DNA from: Puffinus mauretanicus
Lineage: Eukaryota > Chordata > Aves > Procellariiformes > Procellariidae
DNA: 64,000 nt
Assembly (NCBI GenBank): GCA_023333565.1
Contig: JAJKFH010003889.1
Span: forward strand, 366,429-430,428
Direction: 5' to 3'
Of this stretch, positions 35,985 to 47,118 are shown in pieces. The notes under the pieces are model-generated. The model had not been told where the DNA came from and did not search any database. It saw only the letters and a list, made by a program, of their open reading frames with translations. Position 1 is the stretch's first letter; each line of letters begins with the position of its first letter. The translations under genes and the position numbers were made by a program.

Positions 35985-36195
35985 CAAAACAGGTGATAGA
36001 AGGTTTGTAAATGATTAATAGGTGTTTTAATGAATGACTAATCAATGCTTACAGATTACTATAAAGCCCAAACAGTCAATAGGTTGCGTATAATATTCTG
36101 TAATACCTTCTCCTGACATGCTTATAATCACCTGCTAAATTATGCTACTCATGTCTATAATGCCTATTAATCATTTATTAATCTTTTATAAGCCA
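35985..36195. repeat. Diverged A/T-rich palindromic element
   Basis: A perfect 15-base inverted repeat, taaatgattaatagg at 36008-36022 and its complement at 36163-36177, brackets about 140 bases. The arms continue inward and outward with weaker complementarity, and the whole is built of TAAT, ATAAT and TATAA words. This layout fits an old non-autonomous DNA transposon or another foldback element. No target-site duplication is clear, and I cannot name the family. It could instead be an A/T-rich regulatory element with a chance palindrome. Confidence 0.5.
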
Positions 36196-37059
36196 CTTGC
36201 AAATGAAAGAATAATATAAACCGTGAGATCCTTTTCCTTTTGCTGTCCGTGAGCATCACACTTTCTGGGGGTTTAGGGAAGTATCAGTCAAGAAGAGACA
36301 TGATTTGAGCCAAAAACTAAGTCTTTGCAGCACTGCTGGACTACGGGTAATTCGGCACCTTCTGCAGGATTTGAGAGGAGAGCGGGAATGGCAAGGCCAG
36401 CTGATAGTTTTGTGGTTCAGATGATGTCAAAGTGGTGTTCAGAAAAGATGAAATAGTCACGCACACAAAAGCTTCAGGAAGAAAATCCTCACAGAGAGAG
36501 AGGGAGGAATTAACTTCAAGGCTTAAAGCAAGGAAAGGAAAGAAATATTGTATCTGTAAGGATAGAGGATTGAAGCAAATGGACCACAGGTAGGTGAAAA
36601 TAACTGAAAATCGTTCCAAGTAATCACAGCAAAATCAAAATCAAAAGATGCTCTGACACAAAGCAAGTATGAGAAAAAGAATTGGTAACACAACAGTCAT
36701 GTATTTTTCCCTCAGATAGGACCAATTTTTATAAAAATATATATGTATTCACAAGATTATACCAGGTTAGTTGCAGCCATGAGAAGCTGCCTCTGCTTCG
36801 TCACTAGATCCCCAGAGCTGACAGCTAGAGGCTGCCATTAAATTCTCTTTCCAACTACATACAAGTGCAATTACTTACAACAACCCATTTTTAACCACTT
36901 CTAGTGCAAAGCTCTACACTATGTGTTACAGCAGGACTCATCTCAACCATCTCACCACCTACTCAGGACCACCCTGTGGAAATCCCTCTCCCATCCCATG
37001 CCTCTGGAGGCATTCCAGAGGACACAGAGCCAGCGGCTGCAGGTTGAATCACGCAATTT
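36196..37059. other. Non-coding stretch, nothing recognised
   Basis: Mixed DNA with a short TA run at 36736-36746. No coding signal. Confidence 0.5.
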
Positions 37060-37205
37060 ATCCAAACAGTCCCAGTGACGAGGCTTTAAGCAGTGCCTGG
37101 GCTGTAAAACTGCCCTGCCTGGCCTCTTTTTGCCTGTCTGCCTGCGGACAGCTATTGCCTGTTGGCTGTTTCTTATTACATCTTTGTACGGCACCTAGCA
37201 CTGCC
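37060..37205 (+). repeat. MIR-like SINE remnant with 3' tail
   Basis: 37160-37200 (ctgtttcttattacatcttt, then gtacggcacctagcactgcc) follows the tail pattern 'tctcttactatgtgtctgtacagtgcctagcac' seen more clearly in the 57.4 kb element. A core-like piece (gtgcctgggctgtaaaactg) precedes it near 37096. Strongly diverged. Confidence 0.5.
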
Positions 37206-37915
37206 CGACCCACCAAGCTGGGACTGCTCGGTGCAACTGGAAGGATTGAAGAAGCCTCAGGAAAGGCAGCGACACAGAAAAATCAATTGAGGGGTAGGAG
37301 AAAGCATTGAACCTGCTTTCACGTAGCTCCCCGTGTGCAGATTTTCCAGGGTCTAATAATGTGGTTTAGCTCCAAAGACTGCCTTTTCTTCAACAGGACA
37401 CTAATTTATATCTTTCCCTTCTGCCCATTTTCACCAAACATGTAGGAATTTCACCTCTCTCAGCTCTTTAGCGCTCTTTCAAATTTGTTTGAAAACCAGC
37501 AGGTTCTAAAAATTTGTATACATGGGGTGTGCCAAAGTTGTGCACACGAAGTTGATTTTAAACCCCCCTTTCCTTTGGGCAAAACCTACAGCCTGCCCCC
37601 AGCCTCGGGGAGCTGCTCACTTTCAGGCCAATGCTTTCAAAACGGTGCAAGAAGCCACCAAATCCTCTTATTTCTTGCTGGGCAGCAGAGGAGGTTCATT
37701 AAGTAGGTGTCATCATGTGCCGCTCCTTCTTGATCCAGAAGATCCTTGTGGTATGAAATGCCCTAATTGACTTGCATTAATTTTGTTCCCTCGTTTCATG
37801 CCCTGCTCCTTTCTATCCCCCAGGATGGCTTTGGGTGCTCTGCTGTGTCACCTACTGGAGGCATGTGCTTGCAGCAGCAAGTACTGTGAGGAGGAAAAGA
37901 AATCTGAGTGAGTCT
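37206..37915. other. Non-coding stretch, nothing recognised
   Basis: Unique-looking mixed DNA. Confidence 0.5.
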
Positions 37916-38170
37916 AAATTAAAAAAAAATAAAAATAATAAAATACAATCCCCTTGATCAGTATGCCTGTCATTTTAGCGACACTAAATACATTAAAATA
38001 GGATCTGCACACCAACTTAATTAAATGAGCCAATTGAAAGTTGCTGCCAAGTATTAGTTTAAGGTAGAAAATACACTTATTTTGGAGCTTATGCAGATTG
38101 AATTTTTGGGCCTTGTGGGAAATGCTAAGCATTTTTTTTGGAAGACTCACAGTTTGGAAATTTATTGCGG
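37916..38170. other. A-rich start and A/T-rich block
   Basis: Opens with an AAT-type low-complexity run (37916-37947) followed by about 200 bases rich in ttaattaaatgag-type words. Possibly regulatory, possibly only A/T-rich spacer. Confidence 0.3.
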
Positions 38171-39265
38171 TGATCTGAATTTTGTTTCATTATGAGTGTC
38201 AAGCACAATCACAGTTAGAAGAAGTCTCTTGGCTGCTTCCCAGGTTACAATTTCCCTTCTAAATTGATCTTTTCTTCAAAAGTACTGCTGAAACATATCC
38301 GGCTATCAGTGCCCAGGGGCAGATGACGTGGATTTGCCCACCCAAGAGGCATTTCAGGCTCTGAAAACAGAGCAATTACGGTATTAAATGTGAGATGGTA
38401 TTTCGTGTCCAGTATCATTGTTTGATCTTCGCTCTTAGGTGACGTGTGGCCAGCTGCAGTGTGATTACTGAAATGGAGCGCCTGGAACGGGTAGCAAAGC
38501 TCATAATTTATTCTAGGCCTTTCTTATCCATGTAACACTGCAATCAAGAATTAGTTGAATAGCCGAACAATTGATTTGAAACTATTTCCGTAAATCAAAC
38601 CGCCAATTTCAGCTCGCTGTCGGTCTTACCCGGAGTGTGTCACCTCATTGTCAGTTGACTGGAGGCGCAGCAGGAACCAAGGCTGCCTCAGTTGGGTTTA
38701 AAAGTTGGGGAGAAAAGTGATTTTAGAGGCAGACCTGTGCAGTCAGGGTTTCAAGCAAGCCGTTGGAAGAAATGCTCTTTTAGCTGGACTAAGACTTTTC
38801 CTCTAACAAAATTAAACCACTTTGCCTCTGTGTTTTCTTACTGAAACATTTCTTTGACCCAGAATGAAAGTGGTTATTATTTTTGAGTGATATATTTTAA
38901 GATTTGGGTGTGGTTTTCTTAATGGGAAATTTTAGCAAGCCTTTAAATACAAATGTTGTTCCAAACTGATAAGCGGAAATGTTTCACTTCACAAATACCA
39001 GATGCTTTGATTTTTTTCTGATGTTTCATTTCCGCTCTACTCTGAAAAGAATGATTTGGTGTGTTCAGCATGGATTCAAACATTTTACTAAAGTCCTCAC
39101 GTGATGGCATTTTTCTCAACTTTCAGTATTTTGATAAAATTTCAAAACTGGGAGGCTAGTAGGTGGAAATCAAGGGAAAAATCTCTCTGATGCTTTTTTT
39201 CCTATGTTATTCATTAGGCAGCAGCTTGCAATATTCACTTGAAGAAAGTTTTGAATGAAAACTTC
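38171..39265. other. Long A/T-rich unique block, possible conserved regulatory region
   Basis: Repeat-free. Features include gtgattactg, ctcataatttattc, gaattagttgaa, caattgatttg and taaatcaaac between 38450 and 38610. An inverted pair, agcggaaatg at 38972-38981 and its complement at 39027-39036, lies farther on. Words of the gaaacattt type recur between 38840 and 39030. The length and motif variety make this one of the larger candidate regulatory regions. Evidence is compositional only. Confidence 0.35.
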
Positions 39266-40249
39266 CCTCGGCTCTTAGCTACCTGAGACAAGCAAGTGCG
39301 GTGATCTCCATTTTAGACACCCAGACAAAGATCCACAGAAATTAGGAATGGCTCAGCTCCTCAGAGCAATGCCCAGCCCCAAAGGGAGCACAAAGTTGAG
39401 GGGTTGTTTCCAAAGCAGATTTCGGCAGATCTGTGCTGTCTGCAGTCTTCCGACGGTGTGGAGACGAGGGAGGCATCTCGGGGACAGCCTTCCCCAGAGG
39501 TCACAAACACCTTGTCAGGCAGAGAAAATCACAGCTAATGATTATTTTAAGGAATAACTCACATACGTCGGACCTGCCCACCCTTCTCTTCTAGCATCGC
39601 TTCCAGCTTCTGTTCAGCTTTGGTTGATTCAAATCAGACACCTAGAGGATAGCAAGTTCTGCTGCTCCTAATTAATCACCTCCTGACCTGAGTTGTCTCT
39701 GCTGCCCCAGAGATCATTTAACGAGCACTGCTCACTTAGTCAATTCACAGCAAAGTACTGGTAGAGTAGTCATCCAAATGCCAGGTAGCCAAGCCAGGCA
39801 GCGTCTAGAGGATGGCTGGTCTGAGGATGTCGCAGTCCACCAGCCTGGTTAGCACTGGCCACATGCCAGCAAAGATCGGCTGCTCAGATCGCCGTTGGGA
39901 AGCTCAGGGGTGATCCCTGCTGCTGAGGGCCGCGAGGGTGCTGTAGGCTGAGGTGTCCACCAGAATGGGACACTTGAAAGGTCAAAACTGAGCTCCAGAC
40001 ACCCTCAAGCCAGCTCCACAGCTGTGCAGATCATGGTGAGCGCTGGGCTTTAGCTGACCTCACTCCATCTTCTTTCCATTAGGCAGCTGCGACATCACAT
40101 TGCGGCAGAGCCAGATGAGAGATCTCTGCTGCCTCTGAGCAACCCTCTACTCAGAGTTTGCCTCTCATCTCATTCATAGGAACTAGGCCCAGATGGCCCC
40201 ATCCTCCCCTAACCGCCTGCTACGAAATATCCACGCAGCAATGAAAACT
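39266..40249. other. Non-coding stretch, nothing certain
   Basis: Mixed DNA. 39308-39345 (ccattttagacacccagaca and following) has a faint likeness to a MIR core in reverse orientation, too weak to call. 39665-39680 holds taattaatcacc. Confidence 0.45.
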
Positions 40250-40261
40250 TGCCTCAAAGGG

Positions 40262-40445
40262 ATGACGTGAAGGCCAGCAGTGCACCGGCCGCCCCGCTCG
40301 TGGGAGCCGGGGGAAAGCAGACGTCAGCCAAGCAGGGCCGCTGTTGGGCTGGATGTGCATTGCTCGCGCAGAGCTGGCTCTGCCAGGGACAAGCCATCCA
40401 CCGCAAGGGACACGCTATCCCGCTGGCTTCCCGCTGCTCACCAAA
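40262..40445. promoter_or_regulatory. Small CpG-rich patch with two CRE-like sites
   Basis: About a dozen CpG in 184 bases, in a window where CpG is otherwise sparse, at roughly 60-65 % G+C. It contains TGACGTGA at 40263-40270 and AGACGTCA at 40319-40326, both close to the cAMP-response element, about 56 bases apart. It is shorter than a formal CpG island. A strong acceptor-like site lies just downstream (40503). Could be a weak or alternative promoter of an unannotated transcript, or an unmethylated enhancer. Confidence 0.25.
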
Positions 40446-40680
40446 GCTTATACATCATGGTTGGCTAAGCGGCTCTCTAGCTCTCTCTCTTTTTGTCTTG
40501 CAGTGCTCTGTCAGATGCACAGACACACCATCCATTCATGCTGCAGGACACAGTTTATAAAGAAATATAAAGAATTTCCATCTATGACATCTCCCTGTCC
40601 CTATCTCTTCAACCATCCATCTCTTCTCCCAGCTGGATGGGAGTTACCAGGCTAAACACAGGTTTCTACAGGGTAAATGT
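40446..40680 (+). other. Polypyrimidine tract with acceptor-like site
   Basis: ctctctagctctctctcttt followed by ttgtcttgcag, with AG at 40502-40503: a strong splice acceptor pattern. A possible donor (acaggg|taaat-like) near 40670 is weak. No coding frame of note in between. Confidence 0.25.
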
Positions 40681-42812
40681 TTACCCTGCTCGAGTCACCT
40701 TGGGAGTCACAAAGCACCTGTCATTGCTAGCAGAGATGGGAGAGTGATTGCTCTCCTCTAAAGTGGGCATCTGCAGCTGGGCACATGAATCAGACCCTCA
40801 AAGTGCCCATTTTTCTCTCCAGAGTACCCAGGGAGTGTGAGCAGACGGATCAGAGGGAGATGCTGACACTGCAAGGTCTGAGGATGTGTGTGATGTATCC
40901 TTACCTACTCCCATCTCTACTGCCCTGTCTGCCACTAGCTGCCTGTCAAAAAACAACTGGACATAGTCTTGGAAGACAAAATCCATCATGGGTTACCAAG
41001 AACTGGGGGAGCCTCCAGCTCAGCACAGCCTGCAAATCACCGGAGCCTGGGAGAGCCTCCTGGGTGGACTGCTCCCTTCTGTGCCCTCCCCAGAGCAGCT
41101 GCTGCTGGCCACTGGCAGGAAGAGCGTACGGTGGGACTCAATAGGTCCATGCAGATCCCCTGGCTCACCCAGTGATCTGTGCCTGCATCCTCAGAACGCA
41201 TCTCTCTCCACGCCCAATTCCTTTTCTTCTTCCCTTTTTTTGTGTAAAGCAGAAGTTATCCAAGAGTCTCAGAACTGTTCTCTAGCCCCCACACACGCTG
41301 TGTTCAAACACTATGAGGGCAGGGTTCAGGCACACCGACGGTATAAAACGAGCATTGTTCAGTGCAGCCTTCAAACCCTGTGCAGTTCTGGGAAGAGTTC
41401 AGGATCCCTCCACGAAATACAGGTGATCTCTCAGGCTAGGATCTGGCACCAGGACCAGTGCAGTGGCAATGCAGAGAATCTCTTCTGGACAAAAAGCTCC
41501 TCACACCCTGGGATAGGGAAGGCACCTGTAACCTGCTTAGTGCTGGCTTTAGAAAATGAGCAACGTGGAGAGTTGCACAAAGCCTCTAGACATGGGATCC
41601 TCCCTACCCAGGTTAGATAAAGTACCAGGAGGGCTGACGCAGCTCCAGCCAAGTTAAAGAAGTCCCATGTATTCCGGAAGTCTAACAAGCTTGCTCTTAC
41701 ATTACCAGGACAGCCAACAAGGAAATGATGGACAAGAGGAAGAATTAGAGAGTGAAGAGGGTTATGCAAAAGAAACCCAGGGCAAGGCACAGTAAAATCC
41801 CATATATGTGTCATTTCTCCCTGTTCTTTACCTCTCTCAGGGCTCTGCCAGTCCTCTCTTCCCTTCTTTGCTCCTCTTTTCCTTGACTAAGCCTCACTAG
41901 AGACATACTCTCACAGTGCTGAGAGGTAGGTTATCTTCACTCCATTGTCTGCTGACCCCTCAAGGGAAAAGCCAACTTCAAGCCAAGTACAAAACCAGAA
42001 GCAGCTCCTTTGATCCTACCTCTGCTGTCTGGGTTTAGTCCTCCAACCAGCTCAGCATATTTGTTTTAACTACTTACTGCTGATAAGTTTCTCTGCTCGC
42101 CACGGGTGAGTGAGCACAACTGCTCATTCCAGGCCCAAAGAAAACGTGCAGAGAAACTGTAAGATTGTGTACTGACCTTTCAGACAATATGCATGCTAGT
42201 AAACACCAGCCAGCCTCTCGAATATTAAACAAGCCACAGTCAGCCCTGCATTTTCTATTACCCCAAAGTCCTTCAGACTGCATCTCGAGTCCAGCCCTGC
42301 ATATGCAATGACCTGCCATTTCTTATACTTCTCTTTCACGTTGGACTTCAGGGGGTCGTCCAGCCTGACGCAGTGACTTTCTGAACTGACTCCTGTCACA
42401 ACTGCCACCGGTTCCACCGCAGTGGTGAACAGTGCAGAAGAGCCACTAGCAGCATGAAACCCCTGGGAGACCCCGGCCGTATTGTCCAACGTCACTCAAC
42501 ATTGTGTAATTGTCCAAGACTTGCCGTAAGGCCCAGGACTCTACTCTCTTTCCTGGAAAACCTTTCAACGGCTGCCCAAAATCTTCATTGTATTTTCCCA
42601 TCATTACCTCAGAGAATTAGGTTAATATGGACCAACACAGACTCCAGAGCATCATAGAGAGGGGAACTTCGCAGAATACGTTTTCCCAACTCTTGTACTT
42701 TGAGAGCTTTAGACAATCCTCCCATGTGGGAGTCATTATAACAGGATCTATCCTCACTACAGAGTCACAGTCCACCCCAGGACACCTGCAGGTCTCTTCC
42801 AGACCTGCATGT
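40681..42812. other. Non-coding stretch with the longest open frame
   Basis: The plus-strand frame 40988-41620 (210 codons) is the longest in the window, but its translation has no domain, repeat or targeting signal. A frame of this length is expected about once by chance in 64 kb read six ways. A TATAAAA word at 41342-41348 lies inside it. No repeat family recognised. Confidence 0.5.
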
Positions 42813-42876
42813 TATGCCATGTGTCATGCTCTACCCATGCTATGCTATATACCACGTGTCATTGCTATCCATGCCT
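42813..42876. repeat. Imperfect two-copy tandem duplication
   Basis: tatgccatgtgtcatgct (42813-42830) and tataccacgtgtcattgct (42848-42866) begin two copies of about 29 bases spaced 35 apart, each ending in ccatgc. They differ by several substitutions and small indels, so the duplication is old or partly coincidental. Confidence 0.5.
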
Positions 42877-44849
42877 GCTCCCTCTACAGTGGGCTTATTG
42901 TAACCAAGAAATGGCTTGACATCCACAAAGGAAACAAGTCCACCCAGAGTAGAGTTGGCACTGAATTTTGTTGCAGATTTTTAAAACTCTAGTTAGTCTT
43001 TTTTCCCAGTTGTGTGCTCTGAGTTCTATGCTTTGTGCAATCAGGTAGGCTGGAAAACAGAAAACAGGACCAAAGCTGAGCATTAGCCTCGGGGAGATGG
43101 CTCCCCTATTTGCCCATATGACCTCTTTGTGGCTTCCCAGACACCTGTTGCTGTTCCCTGTAATTTGTTGCAGATAATGTTTTATTGATGAGTGTCAGCA
43201 TCTCCTCCTTGCTGGCACCGACGGATGCTGTGCCATCTCATCGGTATGCCAGGCACCCCTTAGCCCATGAGCAATCTCACACACAGCCTCCCTCTCACGG
43301 TTGGTCCTGACCTTCCCCACGTGGGACTGAATAACAATTACACAGGGGTAGGAGGCTCTCCTGAGAGCAAGCTAATTTCTACAAAGGGTGGATATGAACT
43401 CGGAGGGAGCCCCCCGCTACCTCCCCCTCTCCGCTCTGTCCGCCGGTGCGTGGCTCCCATGCCATTCACAGCAAGGAATGCACGTGCAGCGGCAGGCTCA
43501 GCTCTGCTGACCGGTGATATAACCTGCAGAAACAGCCTTGGATCTGGGACACGCGAGATACTCCCGGGGAAAAGAAAAGCAAACAGCAACTCCCAGCGCC
43601 CACTGCAGATCTCAGCCAGAGATCTCCACTCACCAATTAGATTTCCTCCACCAATTTGTACGAGGAAAGACGAAGAGGAAATGCCAGATGCTGCTGGGCA
43701 CGCGGAACAGATTTGATGCGTGTGTTTAAAGCACTAATAACTCCCTTCCTGCTGAAAGAGGGAAAAGACTTTATCTTAATCCCTCCTTGCATCAGTAATC
43801 AGAGAGAGGAGCAGATGGTGCCAGAAATACAGTAATATGCCCATTAAAATAACCTCAGTAGCTGATGAGTTAGCACCAGACCCCATGCAGCAACCACCTT
43901 TATGAGAGCCTCGCTCCAGCAGAAAACAGTGGCTCATGCAATGAGGCTGAGGAAATAAAAACTCACTAGGAACAACCTAGCTACATTTCAACAGTAAGGC
44001 CAGAGCTCTCGCCCATAAACTCTTTGCTAGCAGATGTTGCTCAGCAAGATTTGCCCTCCAGGCACGTCTACACAAGGTGCATGTCCCATTCCCTCCCTCA
44101 CTGACACTAGTCTGTGCCCAGACGGACTCCGTGTCTCCCAGCTGAGCGGTGAGCATCTCCAGCACTGCTGCTGGGCTTTCCACAGTCCATTCATCCCTCA
44201 AGAGGAACAAGCAGATGGACAAGAGGCTTTTCAATGATGGATTTCTCTTCTGCAATTCCCAGTATAAGGTCCATACAAAAGCAACCCTTTTTCAATCAGA
44301 TACAAATCATACCATTAATTTCTCAGTGGATTTGCAAGTTTTTGTCCTACTGCATCTGTCCAGAAATTATGTTCTTCTACATGGGCCCTCTGAGCATTTT
44401 CCTGAAAGTTTTCTACAACACTCATAAAGAAAAAAAGAAGTGTCAGCAGTTGCCACATTGCCGACCTTTCAATCTTGCATGGGCAACCTATCTGTTCCTG
44501 GACACAAAGTAATGATGTTTAAATCACACTACCATCTTGGCTGCAATGGACATAGGAACCAGCAACGAGTAGGGGCAAAAACACTTTTACTATTCAAGGT
44601 CTTCATTTACAGTGGGAGTGCTGCCATCACCTAAACCAATATTTGAAAAGCAGCATCCTACAGTCCAGGTAACAGTCTGAATTCTTCTTTCTCTTTCTCT
44701 GACCTCATAAATCTTCCCGGCAAAATTTCCATCCAAATAGATGTGCTCCCACAAACATTTATGCCAAGTCACACTTATGCCAAGCAGTGTGTCTCCACAG
44801 AAAAGCACTGCATCCAAAATATTGCATCAATTCCAGCTCCGTGCCTCTA
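42877..44849. other. Non-coding stretch, no gene seen
   Basis: Mixed DNA. 43380-43560 has raised G+C and CpG. The frame 43267-43716 (149 codons, plus) covers it without a recognisable domain. A/T-rich words lie at 43790-43870. Confidence 0.5.
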
Positions 44850-45140
44850 GAAGGGTGAACATTTCTTTATCATTAATTAACTCTTTATATGACATGACAT
44901 TTATTTCATTATCTCACTGAATGTCACCATCCAATTAGCTCATCCCCAAGGAATGGGACCTAATTAACCAAGACAAGTAAACTGAACTTCTGCAACCTTC
45001 CTCTCCTGTAAATAAGTTGCTAGTATGTAATTACTCAACAATAACTACCTCGTTAAAGCTTCAAGAAAGATTCCTTCTCCCTTCTTTGGCTTTATTTTTA
45101 AAGAAATTTCCAACTCATCTATTTCCATTTTGCTTGCCAC
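44850..45140. other. A/T-rich block, strong candidate conserved element
   Basis: Dense homeodomain-type words: atcattaattaac, ccaattagc, cctaattaacc and gtaattactc. Between them lie gacatgacattta and the SOX-like word acaataac, within 250 bases of unique sequence. Among the clearest enhancer-like compositions of the window. Inferred only. Confidence 0.4.
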
Positions 45141-46959
45141 AATGTCTCAGAAATCTGTAGGGTCAAAGCACGTTGCCTTCCAGCATCAACTGTATGGAAG
45201 TGGTCATACATAACGATACCTCTCCCTCCGTGGCCAACAGACACCAATTTGCTCACGGGGCAATGGAAACTTTCCAGTGGCTGAAGAAAAGGAGTGCTAG
45301 CCTAAATTTGTGTCTATAACCCAGGTGATGCCCCACTCACCTGCTGGATAGACTCACAACTACCTCACTTCCCGGATCAGCTGCAAGAAGTATTAACTGC
45401 AGCGAAAGCAGGAGGTTTCTTTTCAGCTCTCTGTCTGCCCCCTGAGAGTCTGATTTGGTTGAGCATGTTAGAAATCTGAAAATATCCCTCCTTTCTTTCA
45501 TTGTGTCTTTCCCAATTGCATGTTTTAGCTTTTTCAGTAGCAAAGGACCCCCTTTCGCCCCTACCGAACCACAGAAGGTCAGGAGCAGAGCTGTATCTCC
45601 ATCAGCTGATACATCCCTTCCCTGACCTGCGCTGCTCTGGGATGTAACTCTAGACCACCCTGGCACGACCACCCATGCAACTACAAAGGACAGAGGGAAA
45701 ATGAATAACTCTCCCCAAGCTGATGCAATGCGCAGCCCTTCACTTGCAAACAGGTTATTTTCTTTGATTTTTTTTTCCACAGGTAGCATGCTAGGGGCTA
45801 TATTTTACACGGTACCCGATTTGAAACACAGAGATGAAGGGTCGTGAGATGAAAGGGAAGCATTAATCTCGCATGTTGCCTCAGCTTCACAATAAATTTC
45901 ATCCCTTGATTGCTTTTGCTCTTGGCTGGAGGTCAGCATTTTCAGGGAGAAATTCTCCCAAAAAAGACATTGTACGGGTATGGGAGCACTAACGTACCAC
46001 TGCCCAAACGTGCATCCTGCCTGCCGCACAAGGGTTTTCCCATGCCAGTGCAGAGACACTTGAGAGACATCCCACAGGCTTTGGAGCAAGCCTTCCACAA
46101 ACGGAGGCTGCAAATCCCAAATTTCTCATTTATTACGTTTGGCTTTACAGGGAACTGTACTTTTAAGTGGCTTTGCCATGAGCCATCTGAAACTGGCTGC
46201 TGCAATACACGGAGGCTCACACATGGCATTGCTGAGCAGGCTCGACTCGGGCACGGGCCTGGCCGGGTCTCTCCTGGCTCCCAGCTCTGAGCGATCGCTG
46301 AACACTGCAGCCCTCCCCTCTTAGCGCAACGTGAGGCAGCCTGGAACCATCACAGACAGAGCAGTCTCATAAACATCCCAGATTTCCTCACCCATGCCAC
46401 CGGTTAATGGGATTCAGAATAAACCATCAAAGACCCTTTAATATCTGCCTTAAAAACCACCTCTCTACCTGTGTGGATCTTAAGGAGGCCAACGGCGAAA
46501 GATCATTCTTAGCAGGCGTCAAGCAGCAACAAGAGGAAATTTGCCTAAACCCCCTTTCGGGTCATCTCACACCTTGGGGATATGCTGCTGCCCAGCGGAG
46601 CCACTGGGAGTGAGCACTGCAGGCAGCAGGATCAGTCCCTGCTTGGCACTGCTTGCAATGGAGGTCACTGGTTGCCTGGGGCACAGAAGTGTGTGATCTC
46701 AGAGCAGGATCCACAGAAGACAGAAAGAAAAGACCATTTAGATGGTGCCGCTATCTAGCAATGACTAATGAGCGAACAGTGCTCTTGGGCAGGGGCGCAA
46801 AGGGAGGAGGTACCAGTTCCCCTCCCAATTCCATTTATTTATTATTATTTTGTTGTGTATTTTCTCCTGGTGGGAAGCACAGTCATCTGTGATGATGTAA
46901 AGCACGTGCATGATGCTGCTAGCATCGCTGGGATGGCAGGGTCAGCGTGATCAAATCTC
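45141..46959. other. Non-coding stretch, no gene seen
   Basis: Mixed DNA. Minus-strand frame 45337-45789 (150 codons) and plus-strand frame 45910-46290 (126 codons) lack domains. 46835-46860 carries ttatttattattattt. Confidence 0.5.
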
Positions 46960-47027
46960 TACATATGTTATTTCCTTGTTCTTCGGCTTAATGGGGCGTT
47001 TCACTTTATTATTGTCTTTTTTTTTAA

Positions 47028-47118
47028 TTTTATAAGACATGTTTCATTAAATCTGAATTATGGCAATTCAGGGAAAGAAATTAGCCCATTAAAATTACAA
47101 TGAAAACATCTTATAAAA
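47028..47118. repeat. Nested inverted repeat (hairpin) in A/T-rich DNA
   Basis: Outer arms: ttttataagacatgtttcat (47028-47047) pairs with aatgaaaacatcttataaaa (47099-47118), about 20 bases with one extra base and one mismatch. Inside, ctgaatt and aattcag (47053-47059 and 47065-47071) form a perfect 7-base stem with a 5-base loop. A transcript would fold into a branched hairpin about 91 bases long. Candidates are a small DNA transposon remnant, a structured RNA or a regulatory palindrome. It does not match a microRNA I know. Confidence 0.55.

Noticed and set aside
39308..39345. Faint reverse-orientation MIR core
   Set aside because: Only one short block resembles MIR (ccattttagaca...) and the next expected block is absent.
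41342..41348. TATAAAA word with a possible initiator near 41373
   Set aside because: No other promoter sign, and it lies in plain DNA; such words are common by chance.
43267..43716. 149-codon plus-strand open frame in G+C-richer DNA
   Set aside because: No domain; raised G+C lowers stop density. No promoter or splice evidence.
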